Position numbers and translations under genes: made by a program
Assembly (NCBI GenBank): GCA_943787535.1
Contig: CALSMU010000008.1
Location: 62,001 to 126,000 of the forward strand
Reading direction: 5' to 3'
Source: an uncultured Flavobacteriales bacterium
Lineage (GTDB): Bacteria; Bacteroidota; Bacteroidia; Flavobacteriales_D; Parvicellaceae
DNA: 64,000 nucleotides
Shown here: piece by piece, positions 1 through 9,036 of the stretch
How positions within the stretch are numbered: the first letter of the stretch is position 1
Layout of the letters: each line of letters begins with the position of its first letter
The notes under the pieces: generated by a model
Database searches by the model: none
Seen by the model: only the letters and a program-made list of their open reading frames with translations
Told to the model about the DNA's origin: nothing

Positions 1-591
1 AAGCCACTATTCTTCATCGAAAATGATGAAGATATTTCAATATTAGACGCTAAATTAGTTTATTCGATTAATAATGATGATGATAAAGAAATGTTATTGG
101 ATAAGCATGCCTCTTCGGAGGACTCTATATACATACGAGGAAGCAGTTTTGATGTGCTGTGGAAATTATTTTTTGGTAAATATAAAACAGTTCAGGCTGC
201 CGGTGGAGTGGTCATTAATAATAAAAATCAACTTCTTTTTATCTTTAGAAATGGTTTTTGGGATTTGCCAAAAGGAAAAGTGGAGGATGAGGAAGCAATT
301 GAAGTTGCAGCTATCCGAGAAGTAGAGGAGGAATGTGGGATTAGAAAACCAACATTAATAAGCAAGCTATTAGTGACGTATCACACATATGATACTTACG
401 GAGAAAATTGTATAAAGCCAACCCATTGGTATTTAATGAAATATGATGGTGATGAAGATTTATTGCCGCAAGAAGAAGAAGGTATAACAAACGTACAGTG
501 GGTAAATCGAGAAGATATAGCGTCCAAGATGTTAAATACTTATGGCTCTATCATCGATGTGATAGAAGCTTTTAAGAATAATAAAGAGTAA
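1..591 (+). CDS. Nudix hydrolase, 5'-truncated by the window edge
   Basis: The reading frame is open from base 1, so the gene begins upstream; an internal Met at 91 is not the true start. A perfect Nudix box (G-x5-E-x7-REVxEEcGI) lies at about 274-342, inside a domain beginning near QAAGGVV. The box binds Mg2+ and cleaves a nucleoside diphosphate linked to another moiety. About 65 residues precede the domain; the first visible residues, KPLFFIEN, resemble the N-terminal part of a Bacteroidota Nudix subfamily, from memory, so probably only about ten codons are missing. The substrate cannot be read from sequence. Confidence 0.9.
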   Translation, partial: KPLFFIENDEDISILDAKLVYSINNDDDKEMLLDKHASSEDSIYIRGSSFDVLWKLFFGKYKTVQAAGGVVINNKNQLLFIFRNGFWDLPKGKVEDEEAIEVAAIREVEEECGIRKPTLISKLLVTYHTYDTYGENCIKPTHWYLMKYDGDEDLLPQEEEGITNVQWVNREDIASKMLNTYGSIIDVIEAFKNNKE

Positions 592-614
592 TTTTATAGA
601 CCAATTTAGTAATA

Positions 615-968
615 ATGTACATTAAAGTTATCAGTTGTCTTAAAGCTCCAAGTGGAGGTGTTGTTGCAGAATTGCAAATAGATCAAGAAGGTTTAAAGGC
701 AAATAGCGTTTTATATTCTGCTAATTCAGGTAAAAGATGGAAAGTAGAGAGCAGGGTACTATACAGCTCTTTTAGAGAAGTTCAAAAGAGGTTTCCCTTT
801 GAAAAAATACAAGTTATCCGGACCGAACTTTCAGATAAAAATAAAGAGAAATTGAAATTGGAAATGTGTGCAAAGGAAAATAAAAAAATATTCCAATATT
901 ATATTAAAGCTGTTGGGCATAAACAAATCCCAGAGATTAATGAAAGTCTTATTTGCGCAGGGTATTAG
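615..968 (+). CDS. Small protein of unknown function
   Basis: A 117-residue protein 23 bp after the Nudix gene on the same strand, probably co-transcribed. I recognise no family. There is no signal peptide or membrane segment. The first half alternates hydrophobic and polar residues with glycines (SGGVVAEL, VLYSANSGKRWKVESRVLY), as in a small beta-barrel, vaguely like domain 2 of translational GTPases; the second half is Lys/Glu-rich and probably helical. It contains three cysteines, in no metal-site spacing. It could be a lineage-specific nucleic-acid or ligand-binding barrel, but that is only inference. Confidence 0.65.
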   Translation: MYIKVISCLKAPSGGVVAELQIDQEGLKANSVLYSANSGKRWKVESRVLYSSFREVQKRFPFEKIQVIRTELSDKNKEKLKLEMCAKENKKIFQYYIKAVGHKQIPEINESLICAGY

Positions 969-1156
969 CTGTTTTTTTTTCTTTCCTGAATCATAAGCTG
1001 AATAATAGGTAGATGATAATTGTTTAAAGTCTATTTTTAGATTGTTTATTGTATAGAGTAATGAATTCATTTTCATATTCTGATTACTAAGACGCAGTCA
1101 TAATCTGTTTCCAAAAACATTTTTCAAAATACTGAATACTACCTTTTTGAAAATTT

Positions 1157-1164
1157 TACCTTTG
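1157..1164 (+). promoter_or_regulatory. Promoter -7 element for tyrS
   Basis: TACCTTTG matches the Bacteroidota sigma-A -7 consensus TAnnTTTG; no good TTG is seen 18-20 bp upstream. Transcription would start near 1171. This rules out the upstream ATG at 1147 and supports 1186 as the tyrS start. Confidence 0.6.
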
Positions 1165-1185
1165 TTGCATATTATCAAAAAGAGT

Positions 1186-2466
1186 ATGGGATTTATAGAA
1201 GAAATGAAATGGAGGGGTATGATTCATGATATGATGCCAGGAACTGACGAAGCGTTGAATAAAGAAATGACAGCAGCCTATATTGGTTTTGATCCAACAG
1301 CCGACTCGTTGCATATCGGTAGCTTGGTTCAAATTATGACATTGGTTCATTTCCAGCGTTCTGGTCACAAGCCTTTTGCTTTAGTTGGTGGTGCAACGGG
1401 TATGGTTGGAGATCCATCTGGAAAGTCACAAGAAAGGAATTTGCTAGATAGTAATACTTTGGACCATAACGTAGCTTGTGTCAAAAAGCAATTGGAGCAG
1501 TTTTTGGATTTTGATTGTGGAGATAATTCTGCAGAAATGGTGAATAATTATGATTGGTTTAAGGAGATGAATTTATTAGAATTTATCCGTGACATTGGTA
1601 AGCACATTACTGTCAATTATATGATGGCAAAAGACTCTGTTAAGTCTCGACTCGAGAGCGGGCTATCATTTACAGAGTTTTCATACCAGTTGGTTCAGGG
1701 GTATGATTTTTATTATTTGAACAAGAATAAAGGTTGTAAAGTTCAGTTAGGTGGTTCAGATCAGTGGGGTAACATTGTCACAGGAACCGAACTAATCCGA
1801 AGAAAAGGTGGTGGGGAAGCCTATGGCGTTACTACACCTTTGATTAAAAAGGCAGATGGTAGTAAATTTGGTAAAACAGAAGGAGGAAATGTTTGGTTAG
1901 ATAAAAATAGAACATCGCCTTATAAGTTTTACCAATATTGGATCAATTCAAGTGATGAAGATTCGGCTAAATATATTCGAATATTTACTTTGAAAACCAA
2001 AGACGAAATTCAAGAAATTGAGGCGAAACATAATGAACAGCCTCATTTACGTTTGCTACAAAAAGAACTGGCAAAAGATATTACTACTCGTGTTCATTCT
2101 GAGGAGGATTATAAAAGTGCAATAGATGCCTCTGAAATTTTATTTAAAAAAGGGAATGAAGCCATTGATGCCTTAAAGGGAATGACTGAAGCCATTTTTA
2201 TGGATGTTTTTGAGGGAGTCCCTAAAGCAGAAGTTTCAAAATCTGAATTAGAAACAGGAATCAATATAATAGATATTCTTTGTGATAAAACAGGGTTTTT
2301 AAAATCAAACGGCGAAGCGCGAAGAGCTTTAAAAGAAAATTCCATTTCTGTAAATAAAGAAAAAGTTGATGAAACAAAAAAAGTTCTTTCCTCAGACTTA
2401 ATTGATGGATGTTATATTCTTTTGCAAAGAGGCAAGAAAAATTATTTCATAATAAAAGCTGTGTAA
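1186..2466 (+). CDS. tyrS: Tyrosyl-tRNA synthetase
   Basis: Class I aminoacyl-tRNA synthetase that charges tRNA-Tyr in the cytosol; 426 residues from the chosen start, the normal bacterial length. The HIGH motif appears as HIGS (residues 43-46), the tyrosine-binding region has GGSDQWGNI, and the KMSKS loop is KFGKT (about 227-231). The C-terminal 60 or so residues form the S4 RNA-binding domain. The frame has an earlier ATG at 1147, but a TAnnTTTG promoter lies between the two, so the 1186 ATG is preferred. The stop codon sits inside the 5' arm and loop of a strong terminator hairpin. Confidence 0.97.
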   Translation: MGFIEEMKWRGMIHDMMPGTDEALNKEMTAAYIGFDPTADSLHIGSLVQIMTLVHFQRSGHKPFALVGGATGMVGDPSGKSQERNLLDSNTLDHNVACVKKQLEQFLDFDCGDNSAEMVNNYDWFKEMNLLEFIRDIGKHITVNYMMAKDSVKSRLESGLSFTEFSYQLVQGYDFYYLNKNKGCKVQLGGSDQWGNIVTGTELIRRKGGGEAYGVTTPLIKKADGSKFGKTEGGNVWLDKNRTSPYKFYQYWINSSDEDSAKYIRIFTLKTKDEIQEIEAKHNEQPHLRLLQKELAKDITTRVHSEEDYKSAIDASEILFKKGNEAIDALKGMTEAIFMDVFEGVPKAEVSKSELETGINIIDILCDKTGFLKSNGEARRALKENSISVNKEKVDETKKVLSSDLIDGCYILLQRGKKNYFIIKAV

Positions 2467-2484
2467 TTAAACACAGCTTTTATT
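2451..2484. terminator. Bidirectional intrinsic terminator
   Basis: A perfect 14-bp inverted repeat (2451-2464 with 2471-2484) around a 6-nt loop, with A-rich and T-rich outer ends, so it can stop transcription both ways. It lies between convergent tyrS and a lipoprotein gene, and the tyrS TAA (2464-2466) lies within it. Confidence 0.9.
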
Positions 2485-2512
2485 GATGTTTTGATAAGCG
2501 GGTCGCTTTGTT

Positions 2513-3061
2513 TTAACCCTTTTTCAATTTTTTTCCTTTTACAACTCTTTGGCTGTTACTCTTATCACTGTTTCGTCTTAGTTTTATTGCGAGATAGGCA
2601 TTTTTACTGTATTTGGAAGTAACGTATTTTTCTCCGCCATAAGTGATTTGTCCTTGACCATTTGGATTCCATTTTTCAGCTTGAAGCGAATATCTCCCTT
2701 TCATAGATGAAGAACCAAAAATCAATGTTTTGCCTTCTCCATTTTCGAATCGAATTGCAATTTTATTTTCAGAAATAGATTTTTCAAGAATTCCTTTTGT
2801 CCCAGATCTAAAGATTATTTTATCTGTACTTTGCTCTTCGTTAATTATAATTTCTCCATCTACAAGCTCAGTGTTACTACCTTCTGTTGATGCATTATAA
2901 ATAACCACATCATTTACTAAATAATACTGCAGCTCATCAATTTCACTCTCTGTCAAATGATATCTTTTAAGAACATCTCTAGTGTAAGATATTTTTTGTT
3001 TACAAGCTCCAAGACTCAGGGCAACAGTCAATAAAATAAGAAACGATTTTATATTTTTCAT
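2513..3061 (-). CDS. Lipoprotein of unknown function
   Basis: A 182-residue protein starting MKNIKSF, with a hydrophobic segment and lipobox LSLGAC, so it should be a lipid-anchored envelope protein. The frame extends 15 codons further upstream, but those would place charged residues before the signal peptide, so the internal Met at 3061 is chosen. After the Cys the sequence is predicted beta-rich, with a glycine-rich stretch (NGQGQITYGGEKY) and a basic C-terminus (about seven Lys/Arg in the last dozen residues). No known domain is recognised. It is monocistronic and convergent with tyrS. Confidence 0.75.
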   Translation of the reverse strand: MKNIKSFLILLTVALSLGACKQKISYTRDVLKRYHLTESEIDELQYYLVNDVVIYNASTEGSNTELVDGEIIINEEQSTDKIIFRSGTKGILEKSISENKIAIRFENGEGKTLIFGSSSMKGRYSLQAEKWNPNGQGQITYGGEKYVTSKYSKNAYLAIKLRRNSDKSNSQRVVKGKKLKKG

Positions 3062-3216
3062 GTGTATTTTTTTTATGTTTTCATCAAACTTTATTCCGCT
3101 TTTCAATATTTAAAAGTGGTCGCGGTTTTAAGTGCATAAATGTAAGTAAATATTTTGGAAAGTTTGTTGGTTCAAATTTTCTAGAGTTTTTTGATACATT
3201 CAGAATTCAAGCGGTT

Positions 3217-4209
3217 TCAACTAATCATCAGATTACATCCTCTTGTGTCTGAATTGTCGAACCGACCAATAATTTCGAATTGATTATTTCTTTTTGCTCT
3301 TCCCAAGTCTTGAGTGCTAATAAAGCAGCAACTATTTATATTGGCTAAATCAATAACATTAACACCTCCAGTTTTATTTCCCTCGCAAAGAGAAAGTGGA
3401 TCGCTTATTTGACGGATAAAAATTTTCATCCAGGGAGGGGTTTTAAATAGGCCTTTTCCAGACGAATATGCTTGAGATAGAAGTTCCGTCATGCCATATT
3501 CACTGTGTATTTGAGATACTCCAAAGCCAATGCATAGAATGGCATGTAGCTCCTCCCTAACAATCTCTTTTCTTCTACCTTTCATGCCTCCTGTTTCCAT
3601 AACGATAAGGTTGCTAAAATCAATATTTTGTTTTTCGATGAAGTCTAATAGGGCATAGGTCACTCCAATAAGTAATGTTTTGGTTTTTGATTTTTTTAAT
3701 TCTAACAAAGTTTCTAAAAGTATATTTTTTTCATTTAAATAGAATCCACTTTTTGAATGATCGGATTGCTTGATAAGAGAATCTATCATAAAAACTAGGG
3801 ATGAGTCTCCTTGCTCTTGATAGTTTGGCAAAAGTGCGATTACACAAGTATTACAAACTTTACCATATGTTAACTCAAACCCCCTTGTAAACGATTGCTG
3901 ATAGAGGTTTAAGTCTGCTACAAAGTGCTGACTCCTTCCCGTTTTAGTTGTACCACTACTTTTGAAGATTGTCTCTGGAGCTTGGGTTTTTTCAATTACT
4001 TTTCGCGATTTAAAAAATTGAATTGGAAGAAAAGGTATTTCTTCAATTTTATTGATGTTGTTTGGGTTAAGGCCTAAGGATGAAATGTATTCTTTGTAAA
4101 CAGGAATGTTTTTGGCTTGCCAATGAAATACTTCTAAAGCTTTTTCGTTAAACTCAAGGTCTGTATTGATATCGAAAATAGCTTTTATGTCAAAGGAAAG
4201 TTTGGCCAT
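3217..4209 (-). CDS. LuxE-like acyl-protein synthetase / acyltransferase
   Basis: A 330-residue protein of the acyl-protein synthetase family (LuxE-like, ANL adenylating superfamily). Visible motifs are the P-loop-like FKSSGTTKTGRSQHFVAD, the adenylate-binding segment GFGVSQIHSEYGMTELLSQAY, and a late QDLGRAKRNNQFEIIGRFDN block corresponding to the ANL hinge. It would activate a carboxylic acid as acyl-AMP and pass it to a protein or thiol; the substrate is unknown. The frame runs to 4332, but the extra 41 codons would overlap the divergent lipoprotein gene, so Met at 4209 is preferred. There is no luxCD or biosynthetic partner next to it. Confidence 0.8.
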   Translation of the reverse strand: MAKLSFDIKAIFDINTDLEFNEKALEVFHWQAKNIPVYKEYISSLGLNPNNINKIEEIPFLPIQFFKSRKVIEKTQAPETIFKSSGTTKTGRSQHFVADLNLYQQSFTRGFELTYGKVCNTCVIALLPNYQEQGDSSLVFMIDSLIKQSDHSKSGFYLNEKNILLETLLELKKSKTKTLLIGVTYALLDFIEKQNIDFSNLIVMETGGMKGRRKEIVREELHAILCIGFGVSQIHSEYGMTELLSQAYSSGKGLFKTPPWMKIFIRQISDPLSLCEGNKTGGVNVIDLANINSCCFISTQDLGRAKRNNQFEIIGRFDNSDTRGCNLMIS

Positions 4210-4243
4210 GTTTGTAAATAAAATTGTACTTTTATAGTTAGGT

Positions 4244-4774
4244 ATGAAGTTCATCACAAAAATAACAGTTGTATTTGTAATACTGGGTACTTTATTGATT
4301 TCATCTTGTTTAAAGCCCGAGGAATATGCCACTGAGCCAAAAATTGAGTTTGTTAGTTTCGAAGCGCAAGGGGACTCTTCTGGAACCTTTGTTGTAAGTT
4401 TTACCGATGGCGACGGCGATATTGGTTTGGATATTGAAGATACGTTGACTCCTTTTGAGCCAAGTTCCTACTACTATTATAATATGTATTTTGACTATTA
4501 TGAAATCGTTGCCGGTGACACGGTACGAGGAACTTCTGATCCTAATGGAAATAATTTTCCTGCAGCTGATCCAATTACATTGGCATTTAGAATTGAAAAT
4601 ATAACGCCAATAGGACAGAATAAAGCTTTAAAAGGTGAAATTAAAACAATCTTAGAACCTCGGTATTACAATTTTGGTGCAACAAGTAATGATTCCATCT
4701 TATTCAAGATAGTATTAATTGATAGAGCTTTAAATATAAGTAACGAATTGATTACCCCTATTATTACAAGGTGA
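4244..4774 (+). CDS. Lipoprotein, unknown function
   Basis: A 176-residue protein with an N-terminal hydrophobic segment and lipobox (LLISSC), hence a probable lipoprotein. The mature part has an acidic loop, DGDGDIGLD (about residues 55-63), that could bind Ca2+, and ends in a beta-rich segment. This resembles Bacteroidota lipoproteins of unknown function with an Ig-like fold. It is transcribed divergently from the acyl-protein synthetase (34 bp between starts) and precedes the GWxTD gene by 40 bp. Confidence 0.75.
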   Translation: MKFITKITVVFVILGTLLISSCLKPEEYATEPKIEFVSFEAQGDSSGTFVVSFTDGDGDIGLDIEDTLTPFEPSSYYYYNMYFDYYEIVAGDTVRGTSDPNGNNFPAADPITLAFRIENITPIGQNKALKGEIKTILEPRYYNFGATSNDSILFKIVLIDRALNISNELITPIITR

Positions 4775-4814
4775 TAATTAAATCAATAACTTTGGCGACA
4801 AAAACAAGTAGAAA

Positions 4815-6098
4815 TTGATTTTAAATAAGTGGTCATACAGTTGGTTTTTTCTATTGATTTTAACCCTTTCTTTTTTTAGTCGATGTAATCCAAGTGCATA
4901 TAATGCAAATTATGCGCATCTATATTCTGGAACGGCGAGTATATTGCAGCCGGATTATATGATATATCACCATGCAATTGATTCAAGTCAAGTACATTTC
5001 AATATCAATTCTTCTGAATTACTTTATGTAAGGAAGGATAAATCTGAACCTTATCATGCTTCTGTTCTTATTCATTTTAGATTATATGGTGGAATCGACT
5101 CAAAAATTATTTTGGATAGTGCTTCCCGAAAGATTGAGGATATAACAGAAGAAAAGTCGGTCAAATCAATATTGGGAAACTTTTCGATTCCTGTTCCGAT
5201 GGGGGGTAGATATTTTCTAAAGATACTGACAACGGATTTAAATAGGGGTAGTGTTGATGAAGCACATTTACTCGTAGACAAAAGTGAAACATCTGGAAGT
5301 CAATTCTTTTTATTAAAAAAGCTGCCTGAACAAGTCCCTTTATTTGCAAATTATATAGTAAATGACAATGAATTTATTGTAGAGTCAAAAATGAACAAGA
5401 ATGCTGAATTTCAAGGAAGGTTTTATAACCGGAAATTCCCATTAGCTGCGCCTCCTTTTAGTATTATTGTTTCAAAACCTTTTAAATATTATCCTGATAG
5501 CATTGTAGATTATACGTTGAATTCTGAAGGGAGAATGAACTTTACTGTTCAGGATTCTGGTTTCGTTCAGTTTCAAACAGACACTTCTTCTAGAAATGGA
5601 TATACGTTGTTTAGGCAAAAATCTGATTTCCCTTTAGTTAAAACGGTAGAGGGGATGTTTTATCCATTGCGGTATATCTGTACCAAGAATGAGTACAATA
5701 GTTTTTTGTTGAGTAGTGATTTAAAAAAGAGCGTGGATAAATTTTGGATTAATAAGACTGGAAGTAAAGAGAGAGGTAGAGAGTTAATAAAAAAATACTA
5801 TAATCGAGTGCAAACAGCAAATCAATATTTTACCAGCTATATTGAAGGCTGGAAAACGGATAGAGGGATGATTAGTTTGATTTTTGGACCTCCAAAGATT
5901 GTTAATAAATCGAATGATTCTGAAACATGGATTTATGGAGAAGAAACAAATACGCTTTCTTTAAGATTTACTTTTTACAAAGTGAATAATCCATTTACAA
6001 ACAATGATTATAAGTTAATAAGAGGTCCTGGGTATCGAACACATTGGTATCGTGCAGTAGATGCATGGAGGAATGGACGTGTATATTGGATTAATTAA
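4815..6098 (+). CDS. GWxTD domain-containing envelope protein
   Basis: A 427-residue secreted or lipid-anchored protein: hydrophobic segment WFFLLILTLSFF followed by SRC, a possible lipobox. The C-terminal domain carries the family signature (EGWKTDRGMISLIFGPP, near residues 347-363) and the typical ending in which aromatic residues surround WYRAVDAWR. The function of GWxTD proteins is unknown; they are common in Bacteroidota and delta-proteobacteria. The start is TTG: a stop lies two codons upstream and no ATG precedes the signal peptide. It is followed 11 bp later by rlmB. Confidence 0.85.
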   Translation: MILNKWSYSWFFLLILTLSFFSRCNPSAYNANYAHLYSGTASILQPDYMIYHHAIDSSQVHFNINSSELLYVRKDKSEPYHASVLIHFRLYGGIDSKIILDSASRKIEDITEEKSVKSILGNFSIPVPMGGRYFLKILTTDLNRGSVDEAHLLVDKSETSGSQFFLLKKLPEQVPLFANYIVNDNEFIVESKMNKNAEFQGRFYNRKFPLAAPPFSIIVSKPFKYYPDSIVDYTLNSEGRMNFTVQDSGFVQFQTDTSSRNGYTLFRQKSDFPLVKTVEGMFYPLRYICTKNEYNSFLLSSDLKKSVDKFWINKTGSKERGRELIKKYYNRVQTANQYFTSYIEGWKTDRGMISLIFGPPKIVNKSNDSETWIYGEETNTLSLRFTFYKVNNPFTNNDYKLIRGPGYRTHWYRAVDAWRNGRVYWIN

Positions 6099-6109
6099 AG
6101 TTATATTTA

Positions 6110-6865
6110 ATGGAGCATAATAAAAAAGACACGTATTTTATTTTTGGCATTCGCGCTATTATCGAAGCTATCGAAGCAGGAAAAACGATCAATAAACTAC
6201 TAATGCAGGCCGGGGTGCAAGGAGATTTACACAACGAATTGAAAGACGCAATTAAAGGGCATGATATTCTAGTGCAAAGAGTTCCAATTCAGAAATTAAA
6301 CAGTTTGACGCGAAAGAACCATCAAGGTGCTATTGCTTTTACTTCTCCAATAGACTATTATTCTGTGGAAAATGTGTTGCCTCAAATTTATGATAATGGA
6401 GAAGATCCATTTATTTTTATTCTTGATAGGGTTACGGATGTTAGAAATTTAGGCTCAATTGCAAGGTCCGCAGAGTGCAATGGTGTTCATGCAATTGTGC
6501 TCCCAGCCAAAGGATCTGCTTTAGTAAGTGCAGATGCGGTCAAAACATCAGCAGGCGCATTAAATAAAATTCCAGTCTGTAAAGAACATAACTTAAAGGA
6601 TGTCATTCAATATTTGAAAGATTATGGAGTGAAGGTAGTAGGTTGTACGGAAAAAACGGAAGACTTATTGCCTAATGCCAGTCTTACTGGACCAGTAGCT
6701 GTGGTAATGGGAAGTGAAGAAAATGGGGTGTCTTCTGAGTATTTAAAAATGTGTGATGGAAGAGTTAAAATACCTATGTTTGGTACGATTGAGTCCTTGA
6801 ATGTAGCGGTTTCGGCTTCAGTTGTAATGTATGAAATCAATAGACAAAGAGCAAATGATAAATAA
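6110..6865 (+). CDS. rlmB: 23S rRNA 2'-O-ribose methyltransferase, RlmB type
   Basis: A 251-residue SpoU/TrmH (SPOUT) methyltransferase. An N-terminal L30e-like RNA-binding part contains FGIRAIIEAIEAGKTINKLLM. The catalytic knot domain shows motif 1 (LDRVTDVRNLGSIARSAECNG), motif 2 (VMGSEENGVS) and motif 3 (IPMFGTIESLNVAVSASVVMYE). RlmB methylates G2251 (E. coli numbering) in the ribosomal P-loop with SAM. Assignment within SpoU is by length and the N-terminal domain. It overlaps the next gene by 11 bp. Confidence 0.9.
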   Translation: MEHNKKDTYFIFGIRAIIEAIEAGKTINKLLMQAGVQGDLHNELKDAIKGHDILVQRVPIQKLNSLTRKNHQGAIAFTSPIDYYSVENVLPQIYDNGEDPFIFILDRVTDVRNLGSIARSAECNGVHAIVLPAKGSALVSADAVKTSAGALNKIPVCKEHNLKDVIQYLKDYGVKVVGCTEKTEDLLPNASLTGPVAVVMGSEENGVSSEYLKMCDGRVKIPMFGTIESLNVAVSASVVMYEINRQRANDK

Positions 6866-7382
6866 GATTTTATATATACTTCTCGTTTTTTTTGTTTTAA
6901 GTTGTTCGCATAACAGCGAAGCTAACAAAGAGCATTTAGATGTAGAAATTGATCAGCTAGATGAAATATATTCTATCGATAATCTAAGGTGGCTTGAAGG
7001 TGCCTGGCTTGATTCAACTGCGTTTTCTTTCAGAACACCTAAAGTTAGTTTTATGGAGAAATGGAAATATTATCCAGACTCCATCAGCGGGAAAGGGTTT
7101 TCTATTAAAGGAAATGATACAACCATTACATCTGCCCTTTGCATTCGAGAAGTGAATGGGGAAATAAAATATATTGCTCGCCCTGGGGGTGAAGCGATGA
7201 TTCCTTTTTCGTTGATATTCATGAGTGATAGCGAAGTTGTTTTTGAAAATTTGGTAAATGATTTCCCCCAAAAAATTCGGTATGTTAAAACATCAAAAGA
7301 CTCTTTGCAGGTAATAATTAGCGGCTTAAGGCCTGAAGGGGAGAGAACAGTTACTTTTAAGATGAGATCAGTTTCTTTTTAA
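6855..7382 (+). CDS. Lipoprotein with DUF6265-like domain
   Basis: A 175-residue protein from the ATG at 6855, which overlaps the end of rlmB by 11 bp; an earlier ATG at 6831 would put nine polar residues before the signal peptide. The signal segment ends FFVLSC (lipobox). The mature part starts with LRWLEGAWLDST, then EKWKYYPDS and ISGKGF, and ends with a GxRPEGERTVTFKM beta-strand pair. This lipocalin-like pattern (WLEGxW...) is shared with a domain of unknown function. It overlaps the convergent downstream gene by 26 bp. Confidence 0.75.
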   Translation: MINKILYILLVFFVLSCSHNSEANKEHLDVEIDQLDEIYSIDNLRWLEGAWLDSTAFSFRTPKVSFMEKWKYYPDSISGKGFSIKGNDTTITSALCIREVNGEIKYIARPGGEAMIPFSLIFMSDSEVVFENLVNDFPQKIRYVKTSKDSLQVIISGLRPEGERTVTFKMRSVSF

Positions 7383-8892
7383 TTGCTTCCGGGAAAGAAG
7401 TATTGTCAATCTTACTGTTATACCATGCTAAAAAATCAAAATACTCTTGAACAATTCTTTCGTTAGGATCCTTGAAGAGGTTTTCTAGCTCTTTTTTTCC
7501 ATTGATAAAGTGCTTTAGTTCATCTTCCCTATTGTCTAATTTAATTAATTTTTTAATAAACTTGATAATCGAGTCCTGGGCTAAGTAGTCCTTGTTTGTT
7601 TTCTTTAGATGTCTTGAGGTAGATTTAATAGTGTATTCTAGTAAGTCGATGTTGCCTAATTCGTAATGAATAATAAGGTTGAATATTTTAGAAAATGTAT
7701 AAACATCTTGCCTAAGTGTTTGTTCATTGTCATTCAAAATCTTGTTTATCCATTTTAAAGCTTCTTTGAAGTCCCCAACTCCAAAATATATATAGGCAAT
7801 GTTGTAGTAAAACAGAATTGCTTGTTCTTTACTTAGTTTGTTCTCATATTTTTTTAAACCTTCAATCATAGAATCAATAGTTACGATTGCTTCTTCAAAC
7901 TCTCCTCTTCTGTCATGCACCATTACCTGCGTATTATGACTAAAGGTGAAGATTTTAAGCTCTACATCAACCGTGTTAAATCCTTTTTGTGATGGCAACT
8001 TTTTCATTTCGTTGATAAGTTGTTGCGCTTTGTCAAGGTTTTTCGTAGAGATGTTCATGAAAATTAAGTTTTTCATGGTACGGACATATCTAGTTGCTAA
8101 GTCTTGTTTTATTTTGGAATTATTATCTAAAATAGTTTTGGTACGATTTAACTTTTCCAAAGCAGCGTGAAAATCTCTTATTGTGATATTACATAACCCT
8201 TGAATGTAATAGCAAATTGAAGTTGCCCTTTCTGAAATGGCAGTGTTTTTTCCTTTAATTAAGTGATGGTTAGAGATGATTTGAACTTCTTTTTTCTCTT
8301 CCTCGTTGTTGGTGAAACTTCCACCTCTGAAAATGTAATTGATACGAGAGTAGATCATTTGGTATTCTGCAAGGTTTCTCAGTTTTTCAATTACTAATAA
8401 TTCTTCACTAATTAACTTGTTGAGGTCGTATGTGAAAATCCCTCTTTCATACTCCTCTTCGATCAATTGTTTTTCCCAATTGATAAGTTCAAACCAATAA
8501 TAGAATTTTTCATAATCTTTGGCTACTTTTTTAGCCCTTGTTAAGAATTTCTTACATTCTTTATAGAGAGCTTTGTGGTAGAGTATTTCGACGTTTTTTA
8601 TTTCTTGCTTTAAAACGGAGCTTATAGAGCTATCGGCATGAAATCCACGTAAACTTTTAAGAATGGTTTTGTAAAGGTGGTTTTTTTCAGAGGGGAAATG
8701 CTTAACAAAAGTTTCTTTCTCAAATTGTTTTTTTAAAGCTGCTTCATCATAGATAGTCTGTTTTTCGATGGCATCAAAAATTTGTAGATAGTTTTTTTCG
8801 CCGGTTTGTAAAGAAGAAGATAATTTAAAAAATCTCTTTTCTGATTTACTTAATGATTTAACTAGATCAAATAACTCCGCTGATGGCTTCAT
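7357..8892 (-). CDS. Helical-repeat (TPR-like) protein of unknown function
   Basis: A 511-residue, largely alpha-helical protein without signal peptide. The N-terminus (LFDLVKSLSKSEKRFFK) is a recurrent opening of a Bacteroidota-specific family. The middle and C-terminal parts carry TPR-like helix pairs (for example ILFYYNIAYIYFGVGDFKEALKWINKIL, quoted here only as a region near residue 365-390). It is probably a cytoplasmic scaffold or regulator; no enzymatic motif is seen. Its last 26 bp overlap the last 26 bp of the convergent lipoprotein gene. Confidence 0.75.
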   Translation of the reverse strand: MKPSAELFDLVKSLSKSEKRFFKLSSSLQTGEKNYLQIFDAIEKQTIYDEAALKKQFEKETFVKHFPSEKNHLYKTILKSLRGFHADSSISSVLKQEIKNVEILYHKALYKECKKFLTRAKKVAKDYEKFYYWFELINWEKQLIEEEYERGIFTYDLNKLISEELLVIEKLRNLAEYQMIYSRINYIFRGGSFTNNEEEKKEVQIISNHHLIKGKNTAISERATSICYYIQGLCNITIRDFHAALEKLNRTKTILDNNSKIKQDLATRYVRTMKNLIFMNISTKNLDKAQQLINEMKKLPSQKGFNTVDVELKIFTFSHNTQVMVHDRRGEFEEAIVTIDSMIEGLKKYENKLSKEQAILFYYNIAYIYFGVGDFKEALKWINKILNDNEQTLRQDVYTFSKIFNLIIHYELGNIDLLEYTIKSTSRHLKKTNKDYLAQDSIIKFIKKLIKLDNREDELKHFINGKKELENLFKDPNERIVQEYFDFLAWYNSKIDNTSFPEAIKKKLISS

Positions 8893-9005
8893 TGAATTTT
8901 TTTGTAAAGTGTAGACTCTAAAAATACGAAAAGAATTACACAGAATCCATTTTCAGAGATAAAGTAAGTTGAAGTTTTTTCAAAATAGTGTTTTCTGGAA
9001 TTTAA

Positions 9006-9013
9006 TACCTTTG
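9006..9013 (+). promoter_or_regulatory. Promoter -7 element for the M1 peptidase
   Basis: TACCTTTG fits TAnnTTTG, 23 bp before the ATG at 9037. No clear -33 TTG at the usual distance. Expected RNA start near 9020. Confidence 0.55.
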
Positions 9014-9036
9014 TTGTAATTAAAACCTTAGTAATT

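Noticed and set aside
1147..1185. tyrS starting at the ATG at 1147
   Set aside because: The only good promoter (-7 box at 1157-1164) lies inside that extension; the start at 1186 fits the promoter and the family.
4210..4332. Acyl-protein synthetase starting 41 codons earlier
   Set aside because: The extension would overlap the start and signal peptide of the divergent lipoprotein gene.
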